DNA of 64,000 nt from Filimonas lacunae (GTDB taxonomy: Bacteria > Bacteroidota > Bacteroidia > Chitinophagales > Chitinophagaceae), in assembly GCF_002355595.1 (NCBI RefSeq), contig NZ_AP017422.1, positions 6,948,823-7,012,822 of the forward strand, read 5' to 3'. Of the stretch, positions 17,423-28,100 are shown piece after piece. Position 1 is the first letter of the stretch, and each line of letters starts with the position of its first letter. The notes below the pieces were generated by a model. That model was not told where the DNA came from, did no database searches, and saw only the letters and a list, made by a program, of their open reading frames with translations. The translations under genes and the position numbers were made by a program.

Positions 17423-18937
17423 ATGAAGGCATCATTGTTGGCAAAGCTTATTCCGGCAGCTTTTGTTGTAAGTATCCTGTGTGTGTCGTGCGCCAGCCGC
17501 AAGCCACCGCAACAGGTATTGCAACAAAAGTATGCCCCGGAAAAGCTGAGGAATGATGTAGTGCTGCTGAAGAAAATACTGGAAACCAACCATCCTTCAC
17601 TTTACTGGTATACCCCCAAAGACAGCATTGATACTTATTTTAATGCCACACTCGCAGGCATTACCGATTCACTTACTTTACCTGCTTTCAGAAACAGGCT
17701 TTCCTGGTTAATTAGCAAAATAAAATGCGGGCATACTGCCGTAAGATATCCTGCTCATTATGGCAGGGCTTCCATACAGCTACGCGGACAGCAGTTTCCT
17801 TTATCTATTAAAACCTGGGCCGACAGTATGGTGATTATTGGCACCGCTCCAGGCTATGATAGCATTTTGAAACGCGGCACTATTATCACCTCTATTAATG
17901 GAAGAAATACCCACCAGTTACTGGACTCCATGTTTCAGCTGATAAGCACGGATGGATATGCAGATAATTTTAAAAGTCAGCTCATCAGTTTCAACTTTCC
18001 TGCTAACTATAGAAGCACTTTCGGGCTGGACTCCAGTTACCTGGTTCGTTATATAGATACTGCAGGTGTGGAAAAGGAAACGCTGCTTATTCCCATTACC
18101 CCTAAAAAAGATACGGGAACGGCCCGGCGGCGCAGGCCACCAGGAAATTTTGTGCCGCCACTTACCCGTAAAGAAAGAAAACAGGCTGAGCGTACTTCCA
18201 TTAGAAGTTTAAGTATCGATACCACCCTTAGCACCGGACATATGCGGCTTACCACTTTTTCCAACGGACATTTACGCCGGTTTTTCCGGCGTTCGTTTCG
18301 TGCGCTACGCAAGGAAAATATTCAAAACCTGATTATAGACCTGCGGGAGAATGGTGGTGGAAGCATTGCCATCAGCACAAAACTGGCCCGCTACCTTTCA
18401 GATCATACTTTTAAAGTGGCGGATACCGTAGCTGCACAAAGCAGGCGGTTCCGTTATGGCAGGTATATACATCCCAGTTGGATTTACTGGTTAAGTATGC
18501 GGGTAACCAGCCATAAAAAAGACGATGGGCGTTATCATTTTGGCTATTACGAAAGGCATCATTTCAAGCCTTTGAACAAAAACCATTTTAACGGGCAGGT
18601 ATATATATTACAGGGTGGCTTTACTTTTTCAGCTGCCACTATGTTTATTTCTGAGGTTAAAACCCAAAATAACATACACGTGGTTGGCGAGGAAACCGGA
18701 GGTGGCAATTACGGAAACTCCTCCGTTCATTTACCGGCTATTAAATTGCCTAACAGTAAAATGATGGTAGTGCTGCCTATGTATCGCATTGTGTTAGACA
18801 GCACCTGTACAAAAGATGGCAGGGGCATTACACCTGAAATTCCTGTTTATCCATCTTCGGTTGATATTCGCAAGGGTATTGATAGTAAAATGCAGAAAGT
18901 AAAAGACATTATTTCTGCCAGCCAACGTACTCCATAA
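17423..18937 (+). CDS. S41-family C-terminal-processing-like peptidase, lipoprotein
   Basis: 504 residues. Signal peptide with lipobox VSCAS (Cys about residue 23), so probably anchored in the cell envelope. A divergent PDZ-like region lies around 130-170 and the S41 catalytic domain at about 270-480, with LIIDLRENGGGSIA and QGGFTFSAATMF, the latter containing the expected nucleophilic Ser, and VGEETGGGNYGNSS. Protein processing or turnover is the family role. The 3' end overlaps the convergent nagA gene by 29 bp. Confidence 0.82.
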   Translation: MKASLLAKLIPAAFVVSILCVSCASRKPPQQVLQQKYAPEKLRNDVVLLKKILETNHPSLYWYTPKDSIDTYFNATLAGITDSLTLPAFRNRLSWLISKIKCGHTAVRYPAHYGRASIQLRGQQFPLSIKTWADSMVIIGTAPGYDSILKRGTIITSINGRNTHQLLDSMFQLISTDGYADNFKSQLISFNFPANYRSTFGLDSSYLVRYIDTAGVEKETLLIPITPKKDTGTARRRRPPGNFVPPLTRKERKQAERTSIRSLSIDTTLSTGHMRLTTFSNGHLRRFFRRSFRALRKENIQNLIIDLRENGGGSIAISTKLARYLSDHTFKVADTVAAQSRRFRYGRYIHPSWIYWLSMRVTSHKKDDGRYHFGYYERHHFKPLNKNHFNGQVYILQGGFTFSAATMFISEVKTQNNIHVVGEETGGGNYGNSSVHLPAIKLPNSKMMVVLPMYRIVLDSTCTKDGRGITPEIPVYPSSVDIRKGIDSKMQKVKDIISASQRTP

Positions 18938-20024
18938 CATTGTAATCGTTATCCAGCACAATCATTTCCGCATCAGCCCCCTCTTTCAGCAAAAACTTAT
19001 CTTTTACCAGGTTTAATAATCTTGCCGGGTAAAGGCTGCACATGCGCAATGCTTCGGGTAAAGAAATGCCAACCTGCTGCACCAGGTTTTTCACCGCTTT
19101 GTTCATGGTCAGGGCCGAGCCGCTTAATATGCCATTCACCACATATTTATCACCTTCCTGGTGATGCGCGTAATGGCCGGTGGCGGTTTCTGTTACGGCG
19201 TCGGTTATTACCAATAAACGTTCACCCATTATTTTCTTGGCTACACGTACTGCCGCAAAATCTACATGATGGCCATCTGGTATAATGGTAGCACGCACAA
19301 CATCATGATCAAATGCCGCCCCCACCAAACCTGGCTGGCGATGTATTAAGGGGCTCATAGCATTGTATAAGTGTGTTACCAGTTCAACGCCATAATTAAA
19401 ACTGTCAGTTGCCTGCTCGTAGGTAGCATTACTATGGCCCGCACTCACCACTACATTATACGAGCGGATAAGTGATACTATTTCCCGATTACATATTTCC
19501 GGGGCCAGGGTAATAATTTTTATCACATCCCTGCCATATTCCAGCAGTTCTTTTACCTGGCTTACCGTGGGTGCAAAAATGTATTCAGCTACATGCGCCC
19601 CCTTTTTGTCTTTACTAATCCACGGCCCTTCTGCATGCAACCCTAAAACGCCACGGCCACTTTGCTGCCAGTAGGCTCTGATAGCATCTATGCTTTTATA
19701 CAATACTTCATTGCTGTTGGTGGCGATAGTAGGCAGACAATAGCCTGTGCCTGTTTGCCTGTTATGTTCAACAATCGTTTTCAGCGTTTCTACATCCGGA
19801 AATTCAGATAACAGCCTGCCGCCTGCACCATATAGCTGCAGGTCAATCATAGGAGGTGCAATAGTGGCGCTGCCAAAATCACGCACCGGAATACTGGCAT
19901 CTAAAGAAACCAATGGAAGCAACTTTTCTATCTTGCCTTCCCTGGTAAGTACTGCATAATTCTGCAGCAGGTTATTTCCTGTAAAAACTGCCTGGGCGGT
20001 ATAGGCTACTGTATTGTTATTCAT
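18909..20024 (-). CDS. nagA: N-acetylglucosamine-6-phosphate deacetylase
   Basis: 371 residues from the ATG at 20024; a TTG two codons earlier is the only alternative. Removes acetate from GlcNAc-6-P in amino-sugar catabolism and peptidoglycan recycling. Amidohydrolase motifs: GLHAEGPW (metal-binding Glu), VSAGHSNAT (metal His), THLYNAMSP (metal His), DGHHV and VITDAV (catalytic Asp). Its start overlaps the stop of the nitrilase gene by 8 bp (ATGAATAA), indicating translational coupling in the kdsB-nitrilase-nagA operon. Confidence 0.92.
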   Translation of the reverse strand: MNNNTVAYTAQAVFTGNNLLQNYAVLTREGKIEKLLPLVSLDASIPVRDFGSATIAPPMIDLQLYGAGGRLLSEFPDVETLKTIVEHNRQTGTGYCLPTIATNSNEVLYKSIDAIRAYWQQSGRGVLGLHAEGPWISKDKKGAHVAEYIFAPTVSQVKELLEYGRDVIKIITLAPEICNREIVSLIRSYNVVVSAGHSNATYEQATDSFNYGVELVTHLYNAMSPLIHRQPGLVGAAFDHDVVRATIIPDGHHVDFAAVRVAKKIMGERLLVITDAVTETATGHYAHHQEGDKYVVNGILSGSALTMNKAVKNLVQQVGISLPEALRMCSLYPARLLNLVKDKFLLKEGADAEMIVLDNDYNVMEYVGWQK

Positions 20025-20832
20025 GGGCAATTAAAAAAGCATCGCCATCTTTCCAGAAAGGAAAACGGGTGCGTACTTCTTCCAGTTTATCCTTTTGAAG
20101 GGTGACGGTAAATATGGTTTCGTCATGTTGCTGATGAAACAACACTTCTCCTAACGGATCAATAACCATGCTATCCCCGCTATGATAAATATCATTTCCG
20201 TCATTACCCACACGATTTACTCCTATTACATAGCACTGGTTTTCTATAGCCCGGGCTTGTAATAATGTTTTCCAGGGCAGGCTGCGTCTTTCGGGCCAGT
20301 TGGCAACGTATAAAAGAACATCATACTCCGGCCCTTCATTGCCTTCGGCCAAAGCTACCTGACTTTGCTGGCGGGCCCATACCGGAAAACGTAAATCGTA
20401 ACATACCTGCAGGTTAATACGCCATCCTTTTACACTGGCTATTAAGCGTTTGTTACCCTGGCTGTAATGCGCATCTTCATTGGCATATGCAAACAGGTGC
20501 CGTTTATCGTAATGGCCAGAAGCCCCATTGGGCAACATCCATATCAACCTGTTATAATAATGTCCGCCCTCTTCTATAATTACACTACCGGTAAGTATCA
20601 CGCGCTTTTGCTGTGCTACGCGCTTCATCCAGGTAACCGTTTCACCCTGCATGGTTTCTGCAAGCTGCTCAGGCTTCATGCTAAAGCCGGTGCTAAACAT
20701 TTCGGGCAACACCACTACTTCGGTTTTATCCGCAATGCTCATTATTTTTTGCTCCAGCATGGCCAGGTTGGCAGCCTTGTTTTCCCAATGCAGGGCAGTT
20801 TGTATTAAAGTAACCGTTAAGGACGATGACAT
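20017..20832 (-). CDS. Nitrilase-superfamily amidase (omega-amidase/YafV-like)
   Basis: 271 residues, single CN-hydrolase domain. The catalytic triad is visible as the Glu in VVLPEMFSTGF, the Lys in YDKRHLF and the Cys in QVCYDLRFPVW (about residue 142). YafV-like enzymes hydrolyse alpha-keto-glutaramate and related amides (metabolite repair). The gene starts 6 bp after kdsB and overlaps nagA by 8 bp. The omega-amidase assignment follows family resemblance and is not proven by context. Confidence 0.85.
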   Translation of the reverse strand: MSSSLTVTLIQTALHWENKAANLAMLEQKIMSIADKTEVVVLPEMFSTGFSMKPEQLAETMQGETVTWMKRVAQQKRVILTGSVIIEEGGHYYNRLIWMLPNGASGHYDKRHLFAYANEDAHYSQGNKRLIASVKGWRINLQVCYDLRFPVWARQQSQVALAEGNEGPEYDVLLYVANWPERRSLPWKTLLQARAIENQCYVIGVNRVGNDGNDIYHSGDSMVIDPLGEVLFHQQHDETIFTVTLQKDKLEEVRTRFPFWKDGDAFLIAHE

Positions 20833-20838
20833 AGGTAG

Positions 20839-21570
20839 TTATTTATTCAAATACTGCGCAGCCCTTACTAAATCTTCAGGAGTATCTATTTCTACGCCCA
20901 TGTATTCTACAGTAATCATTTTTATAGAGATACCATTTTCGAGATAACGCAGGCATTCAATCTTTTCAGCCGCTTCCAACGGAGTCATGGGCCAGCTGGT
21001 AAAATCCAGCAACGCTTTTTTGCGAAAAGCATATACCCCAATATGCTCGTAGTAAGTAATAGATATGTCTTTGCTACGTGGGTAAGGTATTACCGAACGG
21101 CTAAAGAATAAAGCATTACTGTTTTTATCAACTGCTACCTTCACATAGTTAGGATCATCAATAAATTCCTGCACTTTCAACACCTGCATTAAACTGGCTA
21201 CCTGCACTTTTTTGCCTTCTTCGCCTTCAAACACACGCAGTATTTTTTGCAGGGGTTCTTTTTTTACAAAAGGTTCATCGCCCTGTACATTCACTACCAC
21301 ATCCACTTCCATTTCGGCCACCGCTTCTGCAATTCTATCACTACCGCTTTCGTGTTCTTTTTTGCTCATTACCGCTTTTCCTCCACTGCCGGTAATCTGG
21401 TCGTAAATAACAGCACTGTCTGTTACCACAACTACTTCATCAAACAGGCCGGTAGCCAATGTATTATCATAAGTATGTTGTATTACAGGTTTATCGCCCA
21501 GCATCTGCATCAACTTTGCAGGAAAACGGCTGGCGGCATAACGCGCCGGAATGAAAGCTACTTTCTTCAT
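20839..21570 (-). CDS. kdsB: 3-deoxy-manno-octulosonate cytidylyltransferase (CMP-KDO synthetase)
   Basis: 243 residues. Activates KDO with CTP for lipopolysaccharide core synthesis in the cytoplasm. Motifs: IPARYAASRFPAKLM at the N-terminus, VVNVQGDEPFV (about residue 93), SRSVIPYPR and HIGVYAFRK, and a C-terminal VEIDTPEDL. First gene of the three-gene minus-strand operon. Confidence 0.95.
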   Translation of the reverse strand: MKKVAFIPARYAASRFPAKLMQMLGDKPVIQHTYDNTLATGLFDEVVVVTDSAVIYDQITGSGGKAVMSKKEHESGSDRIAEAVAEMEVDVVVNVQGDEPFVKKEPLQKILRVFEGEEGKKVQVASLMQVLKVQEFIDDPNYVKVAVDKNSNALFFSRSVIPYPRSKDISITYYEHIGVYAFRKKALLDFTSWPMTPLEAAEKIECLRYLENGISIKMITVEYMGVEIDTPEDLVRAAQYLNK

Positions 21571-21656
21571 AAGGCGAATTTATTCATTTTCGATTAACCC
21601 GGTTCTGGTTGCGGAAAGATTGAAGAGGGATGTTCCTGTTTCCCATAGTATAAGTG

Positions 21657-21681
21657 CAAAAAAAGGGGTGCTTTGCACCCC
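21657..21681 (-). terminator. Rho-independent terminator of the small gene at 21736-22005
   Basis: GGGGTGC-TTT-GCACCCC hairpin (21665-21681); on the minus strand it is followed by a run of seven Ts. It lies 54 bp past the stop codon of the gene above. Confidence 0.75.
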
Positions 21682-21735
21682 ACCATACCTGCAACACCAT
21701 ACACCTGGCATTGCGGGTATTTATTATTAACAGAT

Positions 21736-22005
21736 TTACATCACTATTCCGGGCAACTTTTCCACAGCATACTCTACAGCTGCTACCGGCGATAAAAACA
21801 GAATAGGTTCATCCTCTTTTTCGGCAAACAAAGTTCCCGGCGTTTTACCAGGTTCGTGCGGGCTGGTGTAAACCCCCGGTTCCTGCAACGCATAATAAGC
21901 TATAAAATATTCAGTAGGTATAGAATGTGCGCTGGTGTGTGTAGCTTCTCTTGGCTCAATCACCAGCCACACCTCTTTGCCATTAACGATTATTTTTTCA
22001 GTCAT
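21736..22005 (-). CDS. Small hypothetical protein
   Basis: 89 residues from the ATG at 22005 (MTEKIIVNGKEVW). A frame extension to 22098 is possible but less likely, because the acceptable protein starts with a beta-hairpin-like IIVNGKEVWLVIEP. Contains EYFIAYYAL and LSPVAAVEYAVEKL and no signal peptide or membrane segment. No family recognised. It has its own terminator. Confidence 0.6.
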   Translation of the reverse strand: MTEKIIVNGKEVWLVIEPREATHTSAHSIPTEYFIAYYALQEPGVYTSPHEPGKTPGTLFAEKEDEPILFLSPVAAVEYAVEKLPGIVM

Positions 22006-22117
22006 AGGTAATTTTTTGGTGTATGGTTTATTGTAAAAAGATAGTGCCAACTTAGCTACTTCCCAGGTCTGGTGCAACTTCATCAGGTACTTGCACAATC
22101 AGGGGGTAGAAACAATA

Positions 22118-23227
22118 TTATTCTGTACCAGATATTTCAATAAGCTTATCCTGGTTACTGCCATTGCTGGTACAGATATATACTCTTCCCGCAGGTGAAA
22201 CGCAGACATCCCTTAACCGGCCCCATTGACCTGCAAATAGTTTTTCAGGAGCATCTACCGTACTACCGCCACCTGTCAGCGTAAAACGATACAGGGTAGC
22301 ATCTTTCAATGTGGCCAATAACAGGGAGTTTTTCCACGCAGGAATTCTATCACTATTGTAATAATCCAGCCCGGAAGTAGCCCGTGTTACTGATCCGGTA
22401 GACCATATCGGCCCCTTTACATTCTGTGCAGTACAAAAGCTGGTTTCCGATCCATCACACGGACCTTTTACAGTCGGCCAGCCATAGTTTCGCCCCTTTT
22501 CAATAATGTTCAACTCATCTTCTATATCAGGACCATGTTCTGAAGCATACATAATATTATTGGCCACAACCAGCCCCTGAATGTTTCTATGTCCCAGGCT
22601 CCAATAAGGATTTCCGGCTACGGGGTTATCGGCTGGCACAGTACCATCCAGGTTTAGCCGTAATACTTTACCATTAATAGCACCAGGATTTTGGGCACGG
22701 CTGTCAACGCTGGCATCACCAGTGCTAATAAATAGCTTGTCGCCTGCTATCAGCAGGCGGGAGCCATTGTGAATATTAGCGGCATTTATAGTATCAATTA
22801 AAGTAACAGCACCCGAAAGTGTGTTGTTGGAATAAGTAAACCGTACTACTTTTTGGCGATAGCCGGCATTGCCATTATAGTTGTATACTACGTATAAAAA
22901 ACCATTGCTGTTAAAGTCGGGGTGTTGCACCATGCCCAACAAACCACCTTCGCCATTAGAAACCACTTCGCTGATGGGATAAGAAAAAACGGTGCTACCG
23001 GTTTTAGGGTCCAGCTTGCTGATGGTTCCCCCTCTTTCTGTCATCCAGATATAATCATCCTTGCCCCATAGTATCTCCCAGGGAAAGTTTAAATCGTTGC
23101 GTACTACTCTTATGGAATCAGAAGGCCAATCTTCGCCGGAATTACCGTTACCATTATCCTCTTTCTGACAGGATGCCATTACCAGGCCAAAGGCCATACA
23201 CAGGCAGGCAATAACAGGAGTTTTCAT
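22118..23227 (-). CDS. PQQ-dependent sugar dehydrogenase-like lipoprotein
   Basis: 369 residues from the ATG at 23227 (an upstream in-frame start at 23254 would hide the signal peptide). Lipobox VMASC, with Cys about residue 19, predicts an envelope lipoprotein. The rest is a six-bladed beta-propeller of the glucose/sorbosone dehydrogenase family: GEGGLLGMVQHPDF, FISTGDAS, YASEHGPDIEDELN and NYGWP are typical of the PQQ and Ca binding blades. Members oxidise aldose sugars with PQQ; cofactor use here is inferred. Confidence 0.85.
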   Translation of the reverse strand: MKTPVIACLCMAFGLVMASCQKEDNGNGNSGEDWPSDSIRVVRNDLNFPWEILWGKDDYIWMTERGGTISKLDPKTGSTVFSYPISEVVSNGEGGLLGMVQHPDFNSNGFLYVVYNYNGNAGYRQKVVRFTYSNNTLSGAVTLIDTINAANIHNGSRLLIAGDKLFISTGDASVDSRAQNPGAINGKVLRLNLDGTVPADNPVAGNPYWSLGHRNIQGLVVANNIMYASEHGPDIEDELNIIEKGRNYGWPTVKGPCDGSETSFCTAQNVKGPIWSTGSVTRATSGLDYYNSDRIPAWKNSLLLATLKDATLYRFTLTGGGSTVDAPEKLFAGQWGRLRDVCVSPAGRVYICTSNGSNQDKLIEISGTE

Positions 23228-23304
23228 ATGCGCTTTTTGGTAAACTACAATCAAATACCCTGCCTTCTAATGGCTTCATATGTAAGTGATTGAAGCAAAA
23301 GGCG

Positions 23305-23775
23305 CTAACGTACTATATCGGTATCTACTGGTGTATACCCCAAATGGCGGCTCAACGAAAGAATTTGTCCTTTATGGTGAAATTCATGCGTAATTACATG
23401 GGTAAACAGCTTTAAAGGCGTAGCAGTTACCTCGTTGTTATTAATGGAGAAATTGAGGGAGTGAAAGTAGGTGTTGGAAAACTGTTGCAGAAATGCCGAA
23501 ATCAATTCATCTATCTCTTCAAAAAAGGCACGGCATTGTTTTACTGAGGTATAGTCTTCATAAGCGGGATAATTCATAGGCCTGTTTAAAGCATGCTGGC
23601 CTATCCAGTATTGGTAAGTACTGCCAATGTGAACAAGCAGGTTTCTGATGCTACCCCTTCCAAAAGAAGGATTGCTGATGATAAAGTCAGCCGGGGTTAA
23701 CTCCTCGCAATAATTCAGTAATGTTTCCCGGGAGTCAGCAATCATATCATATTGGGCTACCAATAACTCTTTCAT
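23305..23775 (-). CDS. DinB-family protein
   Basis: 156 residues, four-helix bundle of the DinB/YfiT type. Three His positions that normally bind a divalent metal are seen: LLVHIGSTY (about residue 49), and HVITHEFHHKG (about residues 124-134). Many family members are thiol transferases or stress proteins; the substrate here is unknown. Stands alone on the minus strand between the sugar dehydrogenase and the efflux operon. Confidence 0.8.
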   Translation of the reverse strand: MKELLVAQYDMIADSRETLLNYCEELTPADFIISNPSFGRGSIRNLLVHIGSTYQYWIGQHALNRPMNYPAYEDYTSVKQCRAFFEEIDELISAFLQQFSNTYFHSLNFSINNNEVTATPLKLFTHVITHEFHHKGQILSLSRHLGYTPVDTDIVR

Positions 23776-23862
23776 GTTTAAATATAACTAATTAACACGA
23801 AAAAGTAAATGCCCCTACGCACTCCTTAACACCGAAATAACCAGCATGCTTCTATGAATATC

Positions 23863-25158
23863 TTATTGCAGTAAACTGCCCACACGTTTTAATTCAATCT
23901 CGGCCGACTTGGCCGCAAAGTTCAGGTTTACCAGGCGATAGCCAGCTTCTTCAAAGCTTTGCTGTGCCTGTCTTACTTCTACTATAGTGGCCTGCTTTAA
24001 CTGGAAACGCTGTAATACAAGATCTAACAACTGGCGGGCCAGCCCGTAGTTGCCTTTCTCCCTATCCAGCTGCTGCATACTGCTTACATAAGCCTGGTAG
24101 GTTTTAATCATGTTAGCACTATAATCACGTTCCAATATCTGCTTTTGTAAACCGGCGTTTTTCACATCTATTTCCGCCACCTGCTGCTGACGCTTATAAG
24201 CCGATCCATAATAAATAGGCACGGTAAGGCTAAGGCCAACCGTAGGGCCATAGCTATTGTTTAACCGGGTATCACCCGCAGCGCTTTTGTTATACACAAA
24301 GCTATAACCACCATTGGCGCGTAAAGCCGGGTATCGTTGTGCTGCAGTTTCTTTTACAATGTATTCATTAATGGTCACCTGTTGTGCTGCAGCGGCAATA
24401 TCCGGGTTGGTAGTTAACCTGTTTTCAATGGTTTCCAGCAACACACCGTTATCTACCGTAATGGTATCCTGAACGGTAATGGTAGAATCTGCTTTCAGCG
24501 TTAACAAGCGCAGTAACTCCGTTTTAGACTGGCTAATCACCAGCTCCTGCGACTGTTGCGATTGCAATAAGGCGTTTACATCCAGCTGCGCCTGAAACAA
24601 ATCGGCATTGTTGGCCATACCCACACTTTGCTGGGTTTTTATAATTTCCAGTTTTTGCTTCGCCACTTCAATCGACTGGTTAATGGTTTTGATGTAGCTC
24701 TGCTGGCGCACCACATCAAAATAAGCCGTCATTACAGAAGCCAGTAAGTTTTGTACCTGCGAGTTCAACACTTGTTTACTCTGCTGTTCCAGTTGTTCCA
24801 GCCTGCTTTTAGTAGCAATTACTTTGTAGCCGTTAAACAGCAAAATGCTACCGGTAAGGCCGGCACTCAGGTTATTGGTGGCCACATTGCTGCGCTTGGT
24901 ATTACGGGTGGTGTTGGCAAACTCCTGGTTAATGGTAGTGATTTGCTCGTTATCGGTAGCAGTAGCACTTACTGTTGGTAAGCCACCTGCTACGCCGTAG
25001 TTATTCAATATGCTATTCTGCTGTAGCGAGTTTTTAGCTACCTGAATATCCAGGCTGTTTTTTAATGCTATAGTAATGGCGTCAGGCAAGGTAAGTTGCT
25101 GCTGTGCTACAGAACACAGCGGCAACAATATCCAACCTAGTATAACCCCTTTTTTCAT
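23863..25158 (-). CDS. TolC-family outer-membrane efflux channel
   Basis: 431 residues from the ATG at 25158, giving a signal peptide ending near SVAQQQ; an upstream GTG at 25194 is less likely. Two OEP repeats with long coiled-coil helices, beginning LTLPDAITIALKNSLDIQVAKN and the second half from about residue 240. Last gene of the RND operon (39 bp after the pump gene, 4 bp if the GTG were used). Confidence 0.92.
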   Translation of the reverse strand: MKKGVILGWILLPLCSVAQQQLTLPDAITIALKNSLDIQVAKNSLQQNSILNNYGVAGGLPTVSATATDNEQITTINQEFANTTRNTKRSNVATNNLSAGLTGSILLFNGYKVIATKSRLEQLEQQSKQVLNSQVQNLLASVMTAYFDVVRQQSYIKTINQSIEVAKQKLEIIKTQQSVGMANNADLFQAQLDVNALLQSQQSQELVISQSKTELLRLLTLKADSTITVQDTITVDNGVLLETIENRLTTNPDIAAAAQQVTINEYIVKETAAQRYPALRANGGYSFVYNKSAAGDTRLNNSYGPTVGLSLTVPIYYGSAYKRQQQVAEIDVKNAGLQKQILERDYSANMIKTYQAYVSSMQQLDREKGNYGLARQLLDLVLQRFQLKQATIVEVRQAQQSFEEAGYRLVNLNFAAKSAEIELKRVGSLLQ

Positions 25159-25197
25159 CCCTTTTTGTTTTATGTTATTCCCTGTTACCTGCACCGG

Positions 25198-28100
25198 TTA
25201 TTCGGTTACATGGGTAACGTGCGGTTTGTGCTTACCTGATATATATGTATATACTGCAGGAATTACAAACAGGGTTAGTATCAATGAAAATACAATTCCA
25301 CCTACAATCACTATACCTAACGGTATACGGCTGGTAGAAGCTGCACCCAGGCTTAACGCAATGGGCAAAGCACCTAACGAGGTAGCAAGGCTGGTCATTA
25401 AAATAGGACGTAACCTTTGCTGCGCAGCTTCAATCACCGCTTCTTTCCTTGGCAAACCATGTTCCCGTTTCTGGTTGGCAAACTCAACGATAAGGATACC
25501 GTTTTTGGTTACCAGCCCAATTAACATAATCATACCTATCTCGGAAAAGATGTTCAGCGTTTGTCCGAATATCACCAGGCTTAATAAAGCACCTGCCAAT
25601 GCCAGCGGCACCGTAAGCATAATAGTAAACGGATCGAGGAAGCTTTCAAACTGAGCAGCCAGTACCAGGTAAATAAATATCAACGCCAGGCCAAATGCAA
25701 ACATGATGTTGGAAGAGCTTTCGGCGTAATCGCGTGAAGCACCGGAAAGCGCTGTCTGGTAACTTGGATCTAACAGTTTATCCGATATAGCCTGCATGGC
25801 TTTAATACCATCACCAATCGTTTCCCCTTCTGCCAGTGAAGCCGATATGGTAGCGGCTTTGTAACGGTTAAAGTGATACAAGGTGGCCGGGTTACTGCTT
25901 TCTTCCAAATGCACTACGGCATCCAGCGGAATGTTTTGCCCGCTGCTGTTGCGCACATATAGTTTTTCAATATCGTTGGGCTTATCCCTGTCCGTTCGGT
26001 CTACCTGTGCAATCACCTGGTATTGAAAACCATTCATAATAAAGTAAGCCAAACGTCCACCACTAAAAGCCGATTGAGCAGCGGAGATAATATCCGAACT
26101 GGATAACCCTAAATCCCGCGCCTTCATCCGGTCTATAGTTAACTGTACTTCCGGCTTATTAAATTTCAGGTTTACGTCTACGTTAGAAAAGGTTTTATCC
26201 TTACGGGCTTCTTCCAGAAATTTAGGAATAATATCTTTCAGCTTGTTGATATCCTGGTTTTGCAACACAAACTGCACCGGTAAGCCCGAGCGGGAGCTGG
26301 AACCCACAGATATCGTTTGTTCCTGCACCGCAAAAATGCGGGCGTCGTTAAACCGTTTCAGTTTCTTTTGTAATTCGTTGGCAATATCACTCTGGCTGCG
26401 GTCACGTAAAGTAGGATCAATCAAACCTACCCGCGGCTGGGCCGAGTTGGTTCCGCTGGATGAACCACCGGAGCCGGTACGTGCAAATACGAAATCACGT
26501 TCCGGTACAGAGTCGTACAAAAACTGGCCTATCTTATCTGTAATGCCCTGCATGGCGTTATAGCTGGTTCCTTCTGCACCGGTTACGGTAAAGCGGATAC
26601 TGCTTCTGTCTTCCAGTGGTGCAATTTCACTGCGCAAAGTGGCCATCGAATACCAGATGGCTAAAGCACAAATAACAATCACCACCCAAGCGGTCCAGCG
26701 TATACGCATAAATCCTTCCAGTAAACGCTTGTAGCCATTTTCCATCCCTTCAAAAAAGGGTTCTGTTTTCATATAGAACCAACCATGCTGCGAGTTTTTA
26801 CGGGTGAGGTACACGTTCAGCACTGGTGTAATGGTCAACGATACAAAAGCCGATATCAATACGGCAGCTGCCAGTACAATACCAAACTCGCGGAACAAAC
26901 GGCCTACAAACCCTTCCAGGAATATCACCGGTAAAAACACAATAGCCAGTGTGATAGAAGTGGATATTACCGCAAAAAAGATCTCTTTACTTCCTTCCAA
27001 TGCCGCCTTACGTATAGGCAACCCCTCTTCCAGCTTACGGAAGATGTTTTCCGTTACCACAATACCATCATCCACCACCAACCCCGTAGCCAGTACAATA
27101 CCTAACAGGGTTAATACGTTCACGGTAAAGCCACAGATATACATGATAAAGAAAGTGGCTACCAGTGAAATAGGAATATCAATCAATGGCCGGATGGCTG
27201 TTAACCAGCTGCGGAAGAAGAAGAAGATCACCAACACCACCAACGCAAAAGAGATCAGTAGTGTTTCTTCTACTTCATCCAGCGAGTTGCGTATGTTTTT
27301 GGTGTTATCTATCAGCACTTTAAAAGAGATATCGGTTTTGTTCGACTTTTCAATTTCCTCTACCCTTTTATAAAACTCATCGGCAATGGCAATGTTATTG
27401 GCGCCGGGCTGCGGTATCACCGCCAAACCCACCGCATTTACACCATTGAATTTCCAGCCTTGCTCCATTTGTTCGGGACCTAACTCCACCGTGGAAATGT
27501 CGTTTAACCGAACAATGCCGCTGCTGTCTTCCCGTATAATCAAATCCCGGAATTGCTGTTCGGAGGTCAACCTTCCTAGTGTGCGGATGGTTAACTCTGT
27601 ATTAGCACCGTAAATCTTACCAGGAGGTAAATCCACGTTTTCTGTACTAAGTGCATTTTTTACATCCGTGAAAGCTACGTTGTAGGCATTCATTTTATCG
27701 GGGTTCAGCCACAAACGCATCGCGTAGCGCTTTTGCCCGAATATGTTTACCGAGCTTACCCCTTCAATGGTTTGCAGTTGTTGCTGCAATACGTTTTCGG
27801 CGTAGTCGCTCAGGTCCAGCAGGCTTTTAGAATGGCTTTGTACCGCCAGCAGTAAAATAAAATCACTGTTGGCATCGGCCTTGGTCACCACCGGTGGCGC
27901 ATCAATATCCTGTGGCAAGCTACGGGTAGCCTGGCTCACTTTATCACGCACATCACCTGCCGCCGCTTCCAGATCGGTACCCAGGTTAAACTCTACTGTA
28001 ATATTGCTGCTACCCAGCGAGCTGGAAGAAGTAATAGTTCTGATGCCGGGAATACCGTTAATCTGTTTTTCCAGTGGTTCGGTAATCTGGCTTTCTATAA

